From the NCBI RefSeq assembly GCF_030534335.1, contig NZ_CP130565.1:3431501-3495500 (forward strand): a stretch of DNA of 64,000 nucleotides, given 5' to 3'. Positions 26,964-37,500 of the stretch are shown piece after piece. This DNA comes from Marivirga harenae (GTDB lineage: Bacteria > Bacteroidota > Bacteroidia > Cytophagales > Cyclobacteriaceae). The first letter of the stretch is position 1. The number at the start of each line of letters is the position of its first letter. The position numbers were made by a program, and so were the translations under genes. The notes beneath the pieces are model-generated. The model searched no databases. It was given only the letters and a program-made list of their open reading frames with translations, and was not told the DNA's origin.

Positions 26964-28386
26964 GTATATATTCCAGCGTACTGATGTTATAAAAACATCC
27001 CAAATATCTGACGATGATTACAATATAATTAATTTAAAATCAGATAATTGGGTTTTCATCTATGCAGGTATCAAATACTCTATTAATTGGTATTCTTATA
27101 AGGATCATGAAAAAAAAATTACTGATTTATACAAGGGCTTTTTAGCAAATCGATTAGAAACAAAATCTCCTGCAACTGTGAAAACTGATATAAGTGTTGT
27201 ACGGACCTTATTAAAACTTAGATTTAATCCCTACTTGTTTAATTACGGCACTGAATTATCTAATTATTTTAAGAAGAGTAAAGAAAATTTCAACTCTTTT
27301 AAAATGTTTTTTAAGTGGATGAAAACGCAGAATGTAGAACTGGATTATCGGTCAGTTTTCAAAAGGTTAAAATACGACAAACCAGGAGTAAAAAACAGTT
27401 TTGGACACATTGCAATGCGAGAATTTGAAATAAAGAAGTCTGATCAAATCAGGCTAATCAAATTTCTGTATAGTACTCTAGAAACCTGTAAAAAGGATAA
27501 ACTGGAATTTACTGAAGCCTTAATTGTTCTTTCGTCATTCGAACTGGGAATAAGACCAATTCAAACTATCTCTTTGAATGTAGGAGATTTCAAAGTCATT
27601 AAAAACATGGAGGCTGTATTCTACTCTCTTGATATAGTTAATGTAAAAAAATCAAATGATCAGCAACATATCAGAAAGAGAAGAGCTATTTCAAGTAAGT
27701 TGGGATTTTTTCTTGAGCTACTTGTTACTGGTAAAGACAGCAATGAACCTCTTTTTAAAACCAAGAAAAGAAAACGATTTACCTCTCCTGGAATCAGTAA
27801 AGTGATCAACTGTTGCTTAAAAGAGATGCTAATAGACACTTCGAAATTTGAAGGAAATACAATTTTAAGACATAGTTTAGCTCAAACACTTGCAGATCAA
27901 GGTAGCCCTGCTGAAGTAATAGCTGAAGCCCTAGGTCATAATAGTACAGTAGCTGGACGTGCATACGTAAATAACACCCCTAACATTGCAGAAATTAAAT
28001 CCAGAGCTTTAGGTAAAAGCGACAGGTTTAAGGAAATAATAGAAATATTACAAACAGGAAGGCCTAAGAAAAAAGAAAACGTCCCGGAGGATCGATGGAT
28101 TAGTGGCGTTGTTGGGACAGGATACATTGGGGGTATTGGTGGTTGCGGCCTCCCCTCCCATTCTTCATGCCCAAAAAACCCTGTGTACTCTTGTTACACA
28201 TGTCAGAAGTTTCACCCATTTGAAAATGGCCCTCATACCGAAGTGCTAAAAGAGCTGCAAAATGAAGTGCAAATTTTTATAGATAATTCGACCGATTCAG
28301 GAGATTTGAAATTTAACAGGACGCTGGAACAATTAGAAATGGTCATAGAATCAGTTGCGAAAACAGTAAATCTTTTTAATAAATGA
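26950..28386 (+). CDS. Tyrosine recombinase 2 with C-terminal Cys cluster
   Basis: A 478-residue recombinase: Arg in SFELGIRPIQT (about 201), LRHSLAQTLADQGSP (Arg about 307), LGHNSTVAGRAYV (His about 330, Tyr about 338). A C-terminal zinc-like cluster (GGCGLPSHSSCPKNP, CYTCQKFHPF) follows the catalytic domain. Its start overlaps recombinase 1 by 14 bp and its stop overlaps recombinase 3 by 4 bp. Confidence 0.87.
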   Translation: MRISEYIFQRTDVIKTSQISDDDYNIINLKSDNWVFIYAGIKYSINWYSYKDHEKKITDLYKGFLANRLETKSPATVKTDISVVRTLLKLRFNPYLFNYGTELSNYFKKSKENFNSFKMFFKWMKTQNVELDYRSVFKRLKYDKPGVKNSFGHIAMREFEIKKSDQIRLIKFLYSTLETCKKDKLEFTEALIVLSSFELGIRPIQTISLNVGDFKVIKNMEAVFYSLDIVNVKKSNDQQHIRKRRAISSKLGFFLELLVTGKDSNEPLFKTKKRKRFTSPGISKVINCCLKEMLIDTSKFEGNTILRHSLAQTLADQGSPAEVIAEALGHNSTVAGRAYVNNTPNIAEIKSRALGKSDRFKEIIEILQTGRPKKKENVPEDRWISGVVGTGYIGGIGGCGLPSHSSCPKNPVYSCYTCQKFHPFENGPHTEVLKELQNEVQIFIDNSTDSGDLKFNRTLEQLEMVIESVAKTVNLFNK

Positions 28387-30458
28387 AAGGGGAAATAGAT
28401 GAATTTATAAGAGAACAACAGGAATATCTTATAGGTATCGATGTTGATATTTGCTGGTCTGATGATAAATGGAATGTTTCCAATTGGATTCCAAATAGAG
28501 GTCAAGATAAATTTTTTGACTTCAGATCAATAAGAAGTAACCTAAACAGTATTCCGGCAGGCCAGCCCCTACCCAAGGAATTTAGCAGTTTTATCAAGGC
28601 CTTAGCTATTTATTTAAGAAGAACTCGAAGGACCGGATTTATGTCCATTCGAAATTATATAAATGAGCTACGAAGACTTTATGTATTAGTAATGCTACCA
28701 CGAAAAGAGCAATCACCAGTTGTATTGACCAGATGGCATTTTGAAAAATCCTTACAACTTCGGGAAGAAGAAAATTATAAAAATATTTACGATGCTGCTG
28801 CTAACATTAAATTGGTCGCTGATGCAATTGACGAACTGAATCTTTTAAGCACTAGAATATCGTTTCAACATAGTTTTCAACCTAATAGATCCTATCATTC
28901 AAATAAAAGGCTCAGTGCGATATTTGATGATAACGAAAGAGATGATACTAAGACACCTAGCATGCAGCTTTTCGAGGCGTATGCTCAATGTACGAATAAC
29001 CCTATAAATGAAAATGAGGAAATTTTACTTAGGACTATAGACTTACTAATCACATTAGGACAAAGAGGGAACGAGGTAACAGTAATTCCTTATGATTGCT
29101 GGCTTGAGTTGGAAAAGTACGATAAAAATGGCAGTGCTATTAAAGATGCAAATGGAAATAAAATTTTGGAAGTAGGCATTAAATACTACGCAGAAAAAAA
29201 CTTCCAACCAAAGATACATTATTTATCAGACCAGGATGTTCCATTTGCTAAAAGAGCGGTAGAAAGGCTTAAAGAACTTACTCAGGAAGCACGAATAATT
29301 GCAAAATGGCAAGAAGACCATGCAGGTAAAGTCTGGCCAGAAAACCCTAATGAACTCATTGACGATGATTCAATAATGAATAGATACATTCATTTTAAAG
29401 GCTTTTTAGGTCTTCATAGATACATTGACAGATTAGGAATTCCTGTCATCAAATCAGATATCAATTCAGATAGAAATAGCAAAATTTATGGTCGCTACAA
29501 GAAGAGAAGATATTATAGAAGTGGTGAACTTGAAAGCGCTTTGTTAAAGAAACTTCCAGATCATTTTGATTTTAAAATTAATCATAATAATTCACTAAAA
29601 ACTGTTTTAAAAACCTCTGAAATATTAAGTATTAGATTTGAAGGTGCTTACAGATTTAAGGAACGTGGAACTAGTTTAATCAAACTATTTCCGCATCGTA
29701 CAACCTTGGCTGAAATCAATAGTGCGTTAGGTGCTGTATCTGCCAATGAATCAATCTTTGACCGAAGACAGCTAACAGAAAAAGATGGTTCCAGGTTGAA
29801 GATTACTTCGCATGCTTTTAGGCATTGGAGAAATACTATATATCAGCTTTGCGGTATGAGTAATGTTCAACAAGCATTAGCCCTTGGGCGTAAAGACCTT
29901 GCACAAAATAGTTATTATCAACACCAAAGTCCTCAGGAGAAAACGGATGATCATAGGAACTTTGTTAACTATAACGATAATATAGAAAAAGTTTCTTTCC
30001 TAAGAAAAGGAATTATGTCGGGCACAATACGAGGACCTCTAACAACTATCTACGAAAAAATAAAAGCCGAACAAAGCTCAAAAGACGCAGAGGAATTTCT
30101 TAAAGTTCATGCCTCGGCATTGCATGTGACTCCATTTGGAGGATGTACGCACGATTTTAGTCAGTCCCCATGCATGAAGCATTTACAATGCTGGAATGGC
30201 TGTTCCAATCTCCACAGGACAAATGACCCAAAAGAAACCGAGAGATTACATAAATTGAGAGAAAATTTTAAACAAGTCTATTCAAAGCTTAGCGTAAATC
30301 AAGGTAAAGATTCCATCTGGGTAAAGGATTTAAAACAAAAAATTGAAAATCTTGATATTGCTTTAAAATTAATTCCTGAAAAAACACCTAAGAAAATTTT
30401 TCCCAATGGAAAACAATTAAATCTGTCACAATCATCAAAAACAAGTTCGATTAAATGA
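28383..30458 (+). CDS. Tyrosine recombinase 3 (TnpB-like) with C-terminal Cys cluster
   Basis: A 691-residue recombinase, close to Tn554 TnpB in size. Catalytic residues: Arg in TLGQRGNEVTVIP (about 227), H-x2-R in TSHAFRHWRN (about 476-480) and Tyr in QNSYYQHQSP (about 510). Beyond the catalytic domain lies a Cys/His cluster, GGCTHDFSQSPCMKH then CWNGCSNLHR. The long N-terminal part is the arm and core-binding region. It overlaps both neighbours by 4 bp (ATGA). Confidence 0.87.
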   Translation: MKGEIDEFIREQQEYLIGIDVDICWSDDKWNVSNWIPNRGQDKFFDFRSIRSNLNSIPAGQPLPKEFSSFIKALAIYLRRTRRTGFMSIRNYINELRRLYVLVMLPRKEQSPVVLTRWHFEKSLQLREEENYKNIYDAAANIKLVADAIDELNLLSTRISFQHSFQPNRSYHSNKRLSAIFDDNERDDTKTPSMQLFEAYAQCTNNPINENEEILLRTIDLLITLGQRGNEVTVIPYDCWLELEKYDKNGSAIKDANGNKILEVGIKYYAEKNFQPKIHYLSDQDVPFAKRAVERLKELTQEARIIAKWQEDHAGKVWPENPNELIDDDSIMNRYIHFKGFLGLHRYIDRLGIPVIKSDINSDRNSKIYGRYKKRRYYRSGELESALLKKLPDHFDFKINHNNSLKTVLKTSEILSIRFEGAYRFKERGTSLIKLFPHRTTLAEINSALGAVSANESIFDRRQLTEKDGSRLKITSHAFRHWRNTIYQLCGMSNVQQALALGRKDLAQNSYYQHQSPQEKTDDHRNFVNYNDNIEKVSFLRKGIMSGTIRGPLTTIYEKIKAEQSSKDAEEFLKVHASALHVTPFGGCTHDFSQSPCMKHLQCWNGCSNLHRTNDPKETERLHKLRENFKQVYSKLSVNQGKDSIWVKDLKQKIENLDIALKLIPEKTPKKIFPNGKQLNLSQSSKTSSIK

Positions 30459-30853
30459 AAAGTAAAAAATTAAGAGGAGAACATTTAGATAAGGCCATAG
30501 AAGATATCTGCAAAGAATATGTATATAAAGATCCAAAAACTTCACAGATTTCTAGATCTTTGATAAGAATAAAATTAGGGATAAATAGCAGGTCAACCTT
30601 TGTTGGTAAAAGAGGAGAGATTATAGATTATTACAAGGATTTACAACTCAAAAACGCAGGGTTAACAAAATCGGGAACAAAAAAAAGAGACTCTGATAAA
30701 ACAATAGAAAACTTAAAGGAGGAGAATTTGAAGCTCAAAAAGGAACGAGATCAAGCTATAAGTGATTATGCAGCTATCCTTTATGGATTAAAAATAAGGG
30801 GAATTGATGCAGATGAAATATTTGAGCCTGTCCTAAACTCTAGAAAGAGATAA
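30455..30853 (+). CDS. TnpC-like accessory protein
   Basis: A 132-residue basic protein with a C-terminal coiled coil (ENLKEENLKLKKERDQAISD). Size, position after three recombinases and coiled-coil character fit TnpC of Tn554, which helps set insertion frequency and orientation. The sequence is not clearly alignable by eye, so the label rests on context. It starts inside the recombinase 3 stop (ATGA). Confidence 0.65.
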   Translation: MKSKKLRGEHLDKAIEDICKEYVYKDPKTSQISRSLIRIKLGINSRSTFVGKRGEIIDYYKDLQLKNAGLTKSGTKKRDSDKTIENLKEENLKLKKERDQAISDYAAILYGLKIRGIDADEIFEPVLNSRKR

Positions 30854-30857
30854 ACTG

Positions 30858-31070
30858 TTAACTAAAATTTTTAAAAAAATCCTTAAAAGAACTATTAAGG
30901 GATTTAATAATTATCTCCAATCTTTTTACAGATGGACTCCTCTCTCCTCTCTCGATTTTCCCTATATAATCCTCATGAAGGTCGGTTTTAGCTGCTAGCT
31001 GCTCTTGGCTCAGATTTAATTCCCTACGCAATTCTGCGACTCTCTTTCCTATTTTCTTTTGGATATTCAC
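30858..31070 (-). CDS. XRE-family helix-turn-helix regulator
   Basis: A 70-residue Cro/C1-type regulator. LSQEQLAAKTDLHEDYIGKI holds the recognition helices, followed by ERGERSPSVKRLEIIIKSLN. It is convergent with the recombinase operon (5 bp apart) and could control the element or its cargo. Confidence 0.85.
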   Translation of the reverse strand: MNIQKKIGKRVAELRRELNLSQEQLAAKTDLHEDYIGKIERGERSPSVKRLEIIIKSLNSSFKDFFKNFS

Positions 31071-31163
31071 GTAGTAAAAGTAGAGTGCAACTAATTTCTA
31101 CAACACAGACTATTTGTGCGGATTGTGAATTAATCCCTATATTTAACCTTTATATAGAAATAC

Positions 31164-31361
31164 TTGATGAGGCAATTAAGAAGGGTTCTGATAAAACACA
31201 CTAAGAGTCAAGAGAAGACTGGATATTTTCACAGATATGTCTACATTTCAAATAACTATGAATCGATCACGAAAGCTTTAATAGAATTAGATTCTGGAGA
31301 CTTAGAACTTTTTGATTTGAGAAGTATCAAGTTTCTTGATAAGCCAGACAATTACAATTAA
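31164..31361 (+). CDS. Short hypothetical protein
   Basis: A 65-codon frame (MMRQLRRVLIKHTKSQEKT...) with no signal peptide, membrane segment or known motif; Met2 is an equally good start. It is divergent from the XRE regulator and faces the channel gene. Composition is protein-like (aromatic, charged), but support is only an open frame in otherwise empty DNA. Confidence 0.4.
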   Translation: MMRQLRRVLIKHTKSQEKTGYFHRYVYISNNYESITKALIELDSGDLELFDLRSIKFLDKPDNYN

Positions 31362-31418
31362 AAAAAAAATTCTGTCATTATATTAAAGTAATACTTAATC
31401 ATATTTCATACACCAGAG

Positions 31419-32216
31419 TTACTCCTTAATTGATTGTCCACAGGTTGGACATTTTCTATCATTTCCTTTCCTAACATTGATTTTTTCGATAAAGGCAGAA
31501 CTTATTATTCCTGTAGGTAAGGCCACTAGCCCTATCCCTAATAGAGCTATTATACCACTGATAAATTTACCTAAACCTGTAATAGGGTAAACATCTCCGT
31601 ACCCTACCGTTGTCAAAGTTGCTATGGCCCACCAAAAAGTGGAGACTATATTTTGAAACTTATCGGGTTGAACTCTGCTTTCAATGCTATACATTAAAGC
31701 CGAAGCTATAATTAACACGATGAAGGTTACGAAAATAGTTATTCCCAAATCAATTTTCTTCTCCTTCAAAACTTCTGAAATCAAATTGAGAGATTTAGAA
31801 TATCTATTAATTTTAAACAATCTAGCAATTCTTAACACTCTAATCATCCTTAAAAATCTTAGGTCAATGACTATTAAAAAAGGAAGGTATGCAGGTAATA
31901 TTGCTAATAAATCAATAATTGCAAGTGGAGAGATTATGTACCTTATGACAGATTTGAAAATATTGTCGGAGTGATATTTTATGCTTGAAGTGTATAGGCG
32001 ACCAATATATTCTAATGAGAATATAATAACCGAAAAGATTTCAAAATAACTAAAATAAACACCATAATTATTTCTGATCTCAGCGAATGACTCTAGAATG
32101 ATGGCAAATGTATTTAATAGAATTAAAGTAATAATAAATGTATTGAACGATTTACTCGCTTTTGTATTTTTATCATTTTCATTCAATAAGTTATACAGTC
32201 TATTCTTCAAGCTCAT
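31419..32216 (-). CDS. Voltage-gated-type potassium channel with C-terminal CxxC
   Basis: A 265-residue ion channel with six membrane helices. The S4-like segment RFLRMIRVLRIARLFKINR (120-138) has spaced arginines, and the pore carries the potassium filter TTVGYGD (202-208). A short C-terminal CPTC (Cys256 and Cys259) may bind a metal or act as a redox switch. It lies 6 bp downstream of the SH3 gene on the same strand, so the two are probably one transcript. Confidence 0.9.
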   Translation of the reverse strand: MSLKNRLYNLLNENDKNTKASKSFNTFIITLILLNTFAIILESFAEIRNNYGVYFSYFEIFSVIIFSLEYIGRLYTSSIKYHSDNIFKSVIRYIISPLAIIDLLAILPAYLPFLIVIDLRFLRMIRVLRIARLFKINRYSKSLNLISEVLKEKKIDLGITIFVTFIVLIIASALMYSIESRVQPDKFQNIVSTFWWAIATLTTVGYGDVYPITGLGKFISGIIALLGIGLVALPTGIISSAFIEKINVRKGNDRKCPTCGQSIKE

Positions 32217-32222
32217 TGTAAC

Positions 32223-33017
32223 TTAATTTTGGATTATGTCTATGTAACTACTTGAAACATACCCTTTTTCATTATTGTATTCTACATAGTGCCATGCCGC
32301 ACCCTTATTTATTATTTTAACAGTATCCTGATTCGGAATTGAGTTTATTATGTCTCCTGTTGTTGTAGAATCATAGCGCATATTTAAACCAGAGTTTGAA
32401 TTAATTAGTCCCAACTCAACTTTCTCTTTTGGAATTAGATCATCATCTCCAGATAAATCTGAATTCATTATCCAGTCATATTGTACATATCCTACAATAC
32501 ATGCAAGTACAAGGTATATAATTGCATTAATTTTTAAGGTTTTTAACTCTTTATCAGTTGCTTCTGCAGTTACATTTGTTTTGCTTTTCACATCTCTGTA
32601 GCCCTCTAGTCTACGGCCAGTCTTAAATCTCTTATCTTCCTTATAAATCCCTATTCTCTCAATAGAATAAAACCGAACGCTTCTTTTTGAAAAAGATTTA
32701 ATAGACTTGTATATCCAATAAATGGGCCCTACGATGGGAAAAATAAAAGTAAAAAGAAATGAAAAAATAACTTTTACTATACTGATATTAACTGATTCTG
32801 GAAATAAACCTTCAGATTCAACATCTCCCCTGGAAACCAGATTTTCTCTGGAAACTTTATGAGCTTGGCTTTGAGAATGTGAATTATCGACAATTCTAAT
32901 AGGCTTTGAATGTTTATCCCCATAAACTTTGTTACTGATTACCTTTCCACCATCTCGACCAACTTGATTTACAGCTGATCTAACGAACCCTTTAAATAAA
33001 TTATTAATAAAACTCAT
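32223..33017 (-). CDS. Membrane protein with bacterial SH3 domain
   Basis: A 264-residue protein. Two hydrophobic regions (ISIVKVIFSFLFTFIFPIVG, about 77-96, and AIIYLVLACIVGYVQY, about 165-180) flank a basic cytoplasmic loop. The C-terminal 65 residues form an SH3b-type domain (GLNMRYDSTTTGDIINSIP, AAWHYVEYNNEKGYVSSSY), usually a binder of cell-wall peptides. It is first in a two-gene unit with the potassium channel. A joint role in envelope stress or turgor is inference. Confidence 0.7.
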   Translation of the reverse strand: MSFINNLFKGFVRSAVNQVGRDGGKVISNKVYGDKHSKPIRIVDNSHSQSQAHKVSRENLVSRGDVESEGLFPESVNISIVKVIFSFLFTFIFPIVGPIYWIYKSIKSFSKRSVRFYSIERIGIYKEDKRFKTGRRLEGYRDVKSKTNVTAEATDKELKTLKINAIIYLVLACIVGYVQYDWIMNSDLSGDDDLIPKEKVELGLINSNSGLNMRYDSTTTGDIINSIPNQDTVKIINKGAAWHYVEYNNEKGYVSSSYIDIIQN

Positions 33018-33817
33018 GGATCAATACTTATACTTTTAACGTAAACAATAAATATTCAAATTACTTGGAATAATTTTACAATAAAAATATTCAGCCATAT
33101 TTACCTAATTAAAATATTTCAAATATGAACACTTACTATGAACTCTTTTTTTAATAAAAGAAAATAAGTAATTGATTATCAGCGCTAATATTAAAATATG
33201 AACATACTGGAGTAAGCTTTAGTTAAGTTACTCTTTTTAATACCCACCTACTATTACTCATCTTCCATTCTGAATCTGTCTGTTCATGATCTCCCTAGCG
33301 TGAGTACTTAGCAAACTATTATCGCATTAAGACTCTACAATCCTGATGCTCTATTTTGATTTCTATGTCCCATTGTTAAGAGCTGTCTATTTTAAGCGCT
33401 GTATTTGGCTTTACTGCTAGTCATGCTGACCTCATAATTCTAAGTGCTATAGTTTACTTTCAGTCTGGCCATTGTACAGCTTTGTAGATCTATGCAAAAA
33501 TAGCGCTTTAGAAAATCAGACTATATTGCTAAAGATTGCACGCTTTTTCCTGAAGCCTAAAAATACATCAATGATACCCTTTAAAGGAAACGTCAAGTTT
33601 CCATTTTATTCATAGTAACTAATGCGAACCTCAACTTAACATAATAATTTACGAGATGGTATTCTACAGCAATTAGATATTAACAGCTTCCTATCCGTTA
33701 TCTATCAAACATATTGAACACAGTGGAATCACATATTCGTATTGGGTTAATATCGATCAAATCAAAGATGAAAAGCTATAAACTTTTTATCTTTGTGTCA
33801 TATTATAATTATCAAGA
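33018..33817. other. Intergenic DNA; no genes seen
   Basis: About 800 bp with stops in all frames. I see no repeats, tRNA-like folds or IS ends. It may contain the right border of the preceding mobile element, but no site could be placed. Confidence 0.5.
33788..33795 (+). promoter_or_regulatory. Possible Bacteroidota -7 box
   Basis: TATCTTTG fits the Bacteroidota -7 consensus TAnnTTTG and lies 22 bp before the thioredoxin-like start codon. A clear -33 TTTG is absent. Confidence 0.35.
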
Positions 33818-34267
33818 ATGGAAAAAGAAATCACCCCTATCCCATCCATAAAAGTGCAGGATTTTGGTTACAATGAGCTCAACTTACTTGAAAAGTACAA
33901 AGGAAAACCGCTAGTGATCATCATTTATAACAATCAATGTTTAGGATGTACTGGCAGAGCAATTCCTTTAGCTTATGAATATCAAAAAGAATATGCTGAT
34001 CTTCAAGTAATTGGCATTCACAGCATTTTCAATAAGAAACCGGTAACCGAAGACGATATTAAGAGCATTTTCACCACCCAAGAACTGCCCTTCCCTATTT
34101 ATTTAGATCAAAATCATCAGGTCTATGATCAATTTGAATCAGAAGGAACTCCACAATGGCTTTTAATTACAGCTGAAGGAATCTTGTATCGATCAATCTT
34201 TGGATCACAGTTAGGTGCGCAAAATAGGTTGATGTATGCATTGGATGCACTTTGTAATGAAGGATAA
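33818..34267 (+). CDS. Thioredoxin-fold (TlpA/redoxin-like) protein
   Basis: A 149-residue cytoplasmic protein with Cys41-Leu-Gly-Cys44 (NNQCLGC) in the thioredoxin-type active site, and a cis-Pro region in EGTPQWLLITAEG. There is no signal peptide, so it acts inside the cell as a thiol reductase or peroxide-linked redoxin. The partner is unknown. Confidence 0.8.
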   Translation: MEKEITPIPSIKVQDFGYNELNLLEKYKGKPLVIIIYNNQCLGCTGRAIPLAYEYQKEYADLQVIGIHSIFNKKPVTEDDIKSIFTTQELPFPIYLDQNHQVYDQFESEGTPQWLLITAEGILYRSIFGSQLGAQNRLMYALDALCNEG

Positions 34268-34285
34268 TAATAGCCCTAAAACTAA

Positions 34286-34486
34286 ACTGATTATTTTAAT
34301 CTTACGAAAAAAGTCATTTTACATATCACTACTGAAGGTGAATCTATCCAGAAACGTTTACTTAATAAAATGAAGAATATCAGAAATGAATTAAACGAGC
34401 ACTATATAGAAATCTTTACTCATGCTGGTGCTGCGAAGATGATGTTATCCAAAAGCAATCCTGATGTAGCTGAAATTGACTTCTAA
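34286..34486 (+). pseudogene. DsrE-like gene fragment
   Basis: The frame reads KKVILHITTEGESIQKRLLN, then FTHAGAAKMMLSKSNPD and stops. It resembles the N-terminal half of DsrE-family proteins but has no start codon (an in-frame TAA lies at 34283-34285) and no C-terminal half. Likely a decayed gene, judged from pattern only. Confidence 0.4.
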
Positions 34487-34557
34487 CCCCAAACTTGGTA
34501 CTGCCCTCATTCATCCTTCAATATTTACTTGTAAATAGATTTTTACTATGAAATACT

Positions 34558-37500
34558 TTAGTTTTTCACTATTTGAACCCACCCTTTCATTTCTTTAATT
34601 TCACCGCATTCAGTTTCATAAAGTAGACTATAAACATAATTACCTGAATAGCCATTTGGCGCCTTCCATCCAAATGTCTGATCATAGCTTTCGAATACCT
34701 GCTTACCATAACGATCATAAATATTAATCTTGAAGTTTTTAAAAGGATAATCCGTTTTTATTCTGAAGACATCATTATAACCATCATTATTAACGGTTGC
34801 GACATTAGGTATAAATATATCCTGAGGATTAGGTTTAAACATGACATAAGTACTATTGGTTAAAAATGAACAGTTTTCTCTATAAACTTCAGCGTAATAT
34901 TCACCACTTTCCGAGATTTGTATTTGAGCATCTTGTGTGCTTAATTCTTTAAAATCTGCCTCGTTTTCTGCTCGAAAATACCAAAGTACCTCATCACTAG
35001 GATCAATATTTTCAATTGCTATCGGGATCTCCTGCACACAATATTCGAGCTGCCCGCTTAAATTAAGTTTTGGAGAAAGCTCATGGTCAAGAACTTGAAA
35101 TTCTTCTTCGATTTCCTCACATTCAGGATTTAGTAAGCGCACCTTATAAAAACCAGGATTTGCCGTACTAATGCTAATTAAAGTTTTTGCAGAATCTAAC
35201 AGCTCATAATTATCATCCTTTTCTTTCTTACTGAACCAAGCAAAGCTTTCATCATTATTATTAACTTCTATAAATAGATTTATTTCTTCATCAATACATT
35301 TCGTAATAATACTATCTGATTTAGAAATTAAACTCGTATTTTGATAAACCTGAAAAGTTGTTGATTGAATGCAGCCGTTTAAGTTATAATTGATTGTATA
35401 ATTACCCGATACTAACCTCGTTACATCAAGAATATTATCACTTATTACACTATCACCAATGCTCCACACTCCTCCTGCAGGACTTGCTGTTAATTCATAA
35501 CTAGAAATATTGTTGCATAAATTAGGGATAGGGTTTAAAATTGAACTTAGTTCAAATACATGAACTAAACCTGATTTAAAACCACTTCTTGAATCACTAT
35601 AAGGACTTCCTACAATTAAATATCCATTATTTACCTCAACACTACTTCCAAAACCAGAACTACTATTCCCATCAGGGTGTCTTATAATTTGTATATTATT
35701 TCCAAATACAGAATCTACCTCATTTAAATTTTCAAGATTATATACAAATAATAAATCCTGAATATTAGATTCATTCGAATTATCTTTTGCACTTATGTAC
35801 AGGTCATTGCCGTTAATAGCTATATAGTTCCCAAAGTTAGTATAGCTGATGCTGCTATTCGGTTCTATGTAAAAGTCTTCAAAAATTGTCGCATCTAGTG
35901 TTGATTGTTCCGGTATTCTAAAACCATAAACTCGACCGTCAGAACCTTCATACTGTTTCCCATTATCATAATAGGTTTCTCCCACCAATAACACATCATT
36001 ATGAATGGATATACTTTCACCAAATTTATCTAAAGAACTCTCATTTTTTGATGCAAAAACATAATCTGCTTTTCCTGATGTCCACGCTTCTGAGTTTATT
36101 TTATAAAGGTAAACTTTATTATCAACATATACACTTGTCGGTAAACCACCAGTTCCTATAGCGACATATTTATCATTAATTATTATATTACTGCCAAAAA
36201 AATCTAATCCGTATGTTTCATTATTTTGAAATTGCTTATCAACTATAAATTTCCCACTTATTTCATCATAACGATAAATATATACTCGGCCTTCTGCTTC
36301 AGAACTTCCATAATTATCATAAATCTCACTAATAGCTAAGATGCCATTATTGAAAGTAACGTTTCTACCAAACTCTCCTTGCTCATAATTTGATGAACCC
36401 ATTAAGGGAGAGACTAAGGAAGAGGTATTCACCCATTTACCATTTATTTTTTCATAGATAAAAATTTTCCCAGTATTGAAATATTTATTGTTATCAGCTA
36501 AACTATCATAACCAGGAGAGCCTATAAATAGATAACCATCTTGTAATTCAAAGGTTGATGCAAAAGATTCATTATTTAATTTTTGAGGTGCTATTATTTC
36601 TTGATCAAAAACCCATTGATCATTTAATCTTTCATATAGATAAACACTACCCGATTTATCACCCCATTTATTTGAACTTCCTTTAGCTGATACTGCCAGT
36701 GTATTTTTACTTACTGAAAGTATAGCACCAAATTCATCATCGGATGCCGAAAAAAATTCAGAATTAAGAATACTTGAATATTCAATCATTTCTTCTGAAG
36801 ATTTTAGATCAAAATCGTATACTAATATATTTTCATTTATTCTGTTACTGATATTGGAAATTGAATGCCGCGTGCTAATGAATAGTTGGTTCTCGTGATA
36901 TATAGGATTAAATCCAAATTTCAAATAACTATCTCCAACATCTGAAGGCTTTTCAATAATATACATTTTATAACCATCACTACTAGTGGAGTCAGGTTTG
37001 TAATAAGTAAAATCATTTTCAACCTCGGGCACTGACCAAAAAATAACCCCTTGACTTACTGTAAGATTTATTCCTTTATTGCCATATAAGAAATCTTTTT
37101 TAATAGAAAGTGTTTCTGTAGTATCCTTCCATCCCATTTCAGGTTTATTATATATAAATAGACCATTTTTCGATGTTTCATCTCCAGAATTAGCAACAAA
37201 TAAAGTATCATTCTCATAAGCCATTTTTATACCAAAATTATATTGAAAACTAATACTGGAGGTTAATTTTGCTACGGGTTCTAAATTCCAAATTCCCTCG
37301 CCATCTTTTTCAAATACATGAACTATACCTTGAAAAGATCTATCAGGGGCTAAAAAATCTGAGTTTGAGATAAATAAGGAATTGTCAGTTAATAGAACAT
37401 CTGTATGGATTCCATAAAAAAAGCGATCCTTTTTGTCAAGAATTTCTTCAGCCAATACACTATGAGAATTTAAGTCTAATATCTTAATTATTAATTGACT

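Larger units (their letters stand above)
25824..33017. mobile_element. Probable Tn554/RIT-like element with cargo; borders unproven
   Basis: Three overlapping tyrosine recombinase genes and a small TnpC-like gene (25824-30853) match the Tn554 and RIT (recombinase in trio) pattern. The XRE regulator, 65-codon frame, channel and SH3 genes that follow (30858-33017) share its AT-rich composition and unfamiliar content and may be cargo. Tn554-type elements lack terminal inverted repeats, and I could not identify the ends. The right edge could lie anywhere from 30860 to about 33800. Confidence 0.6.
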
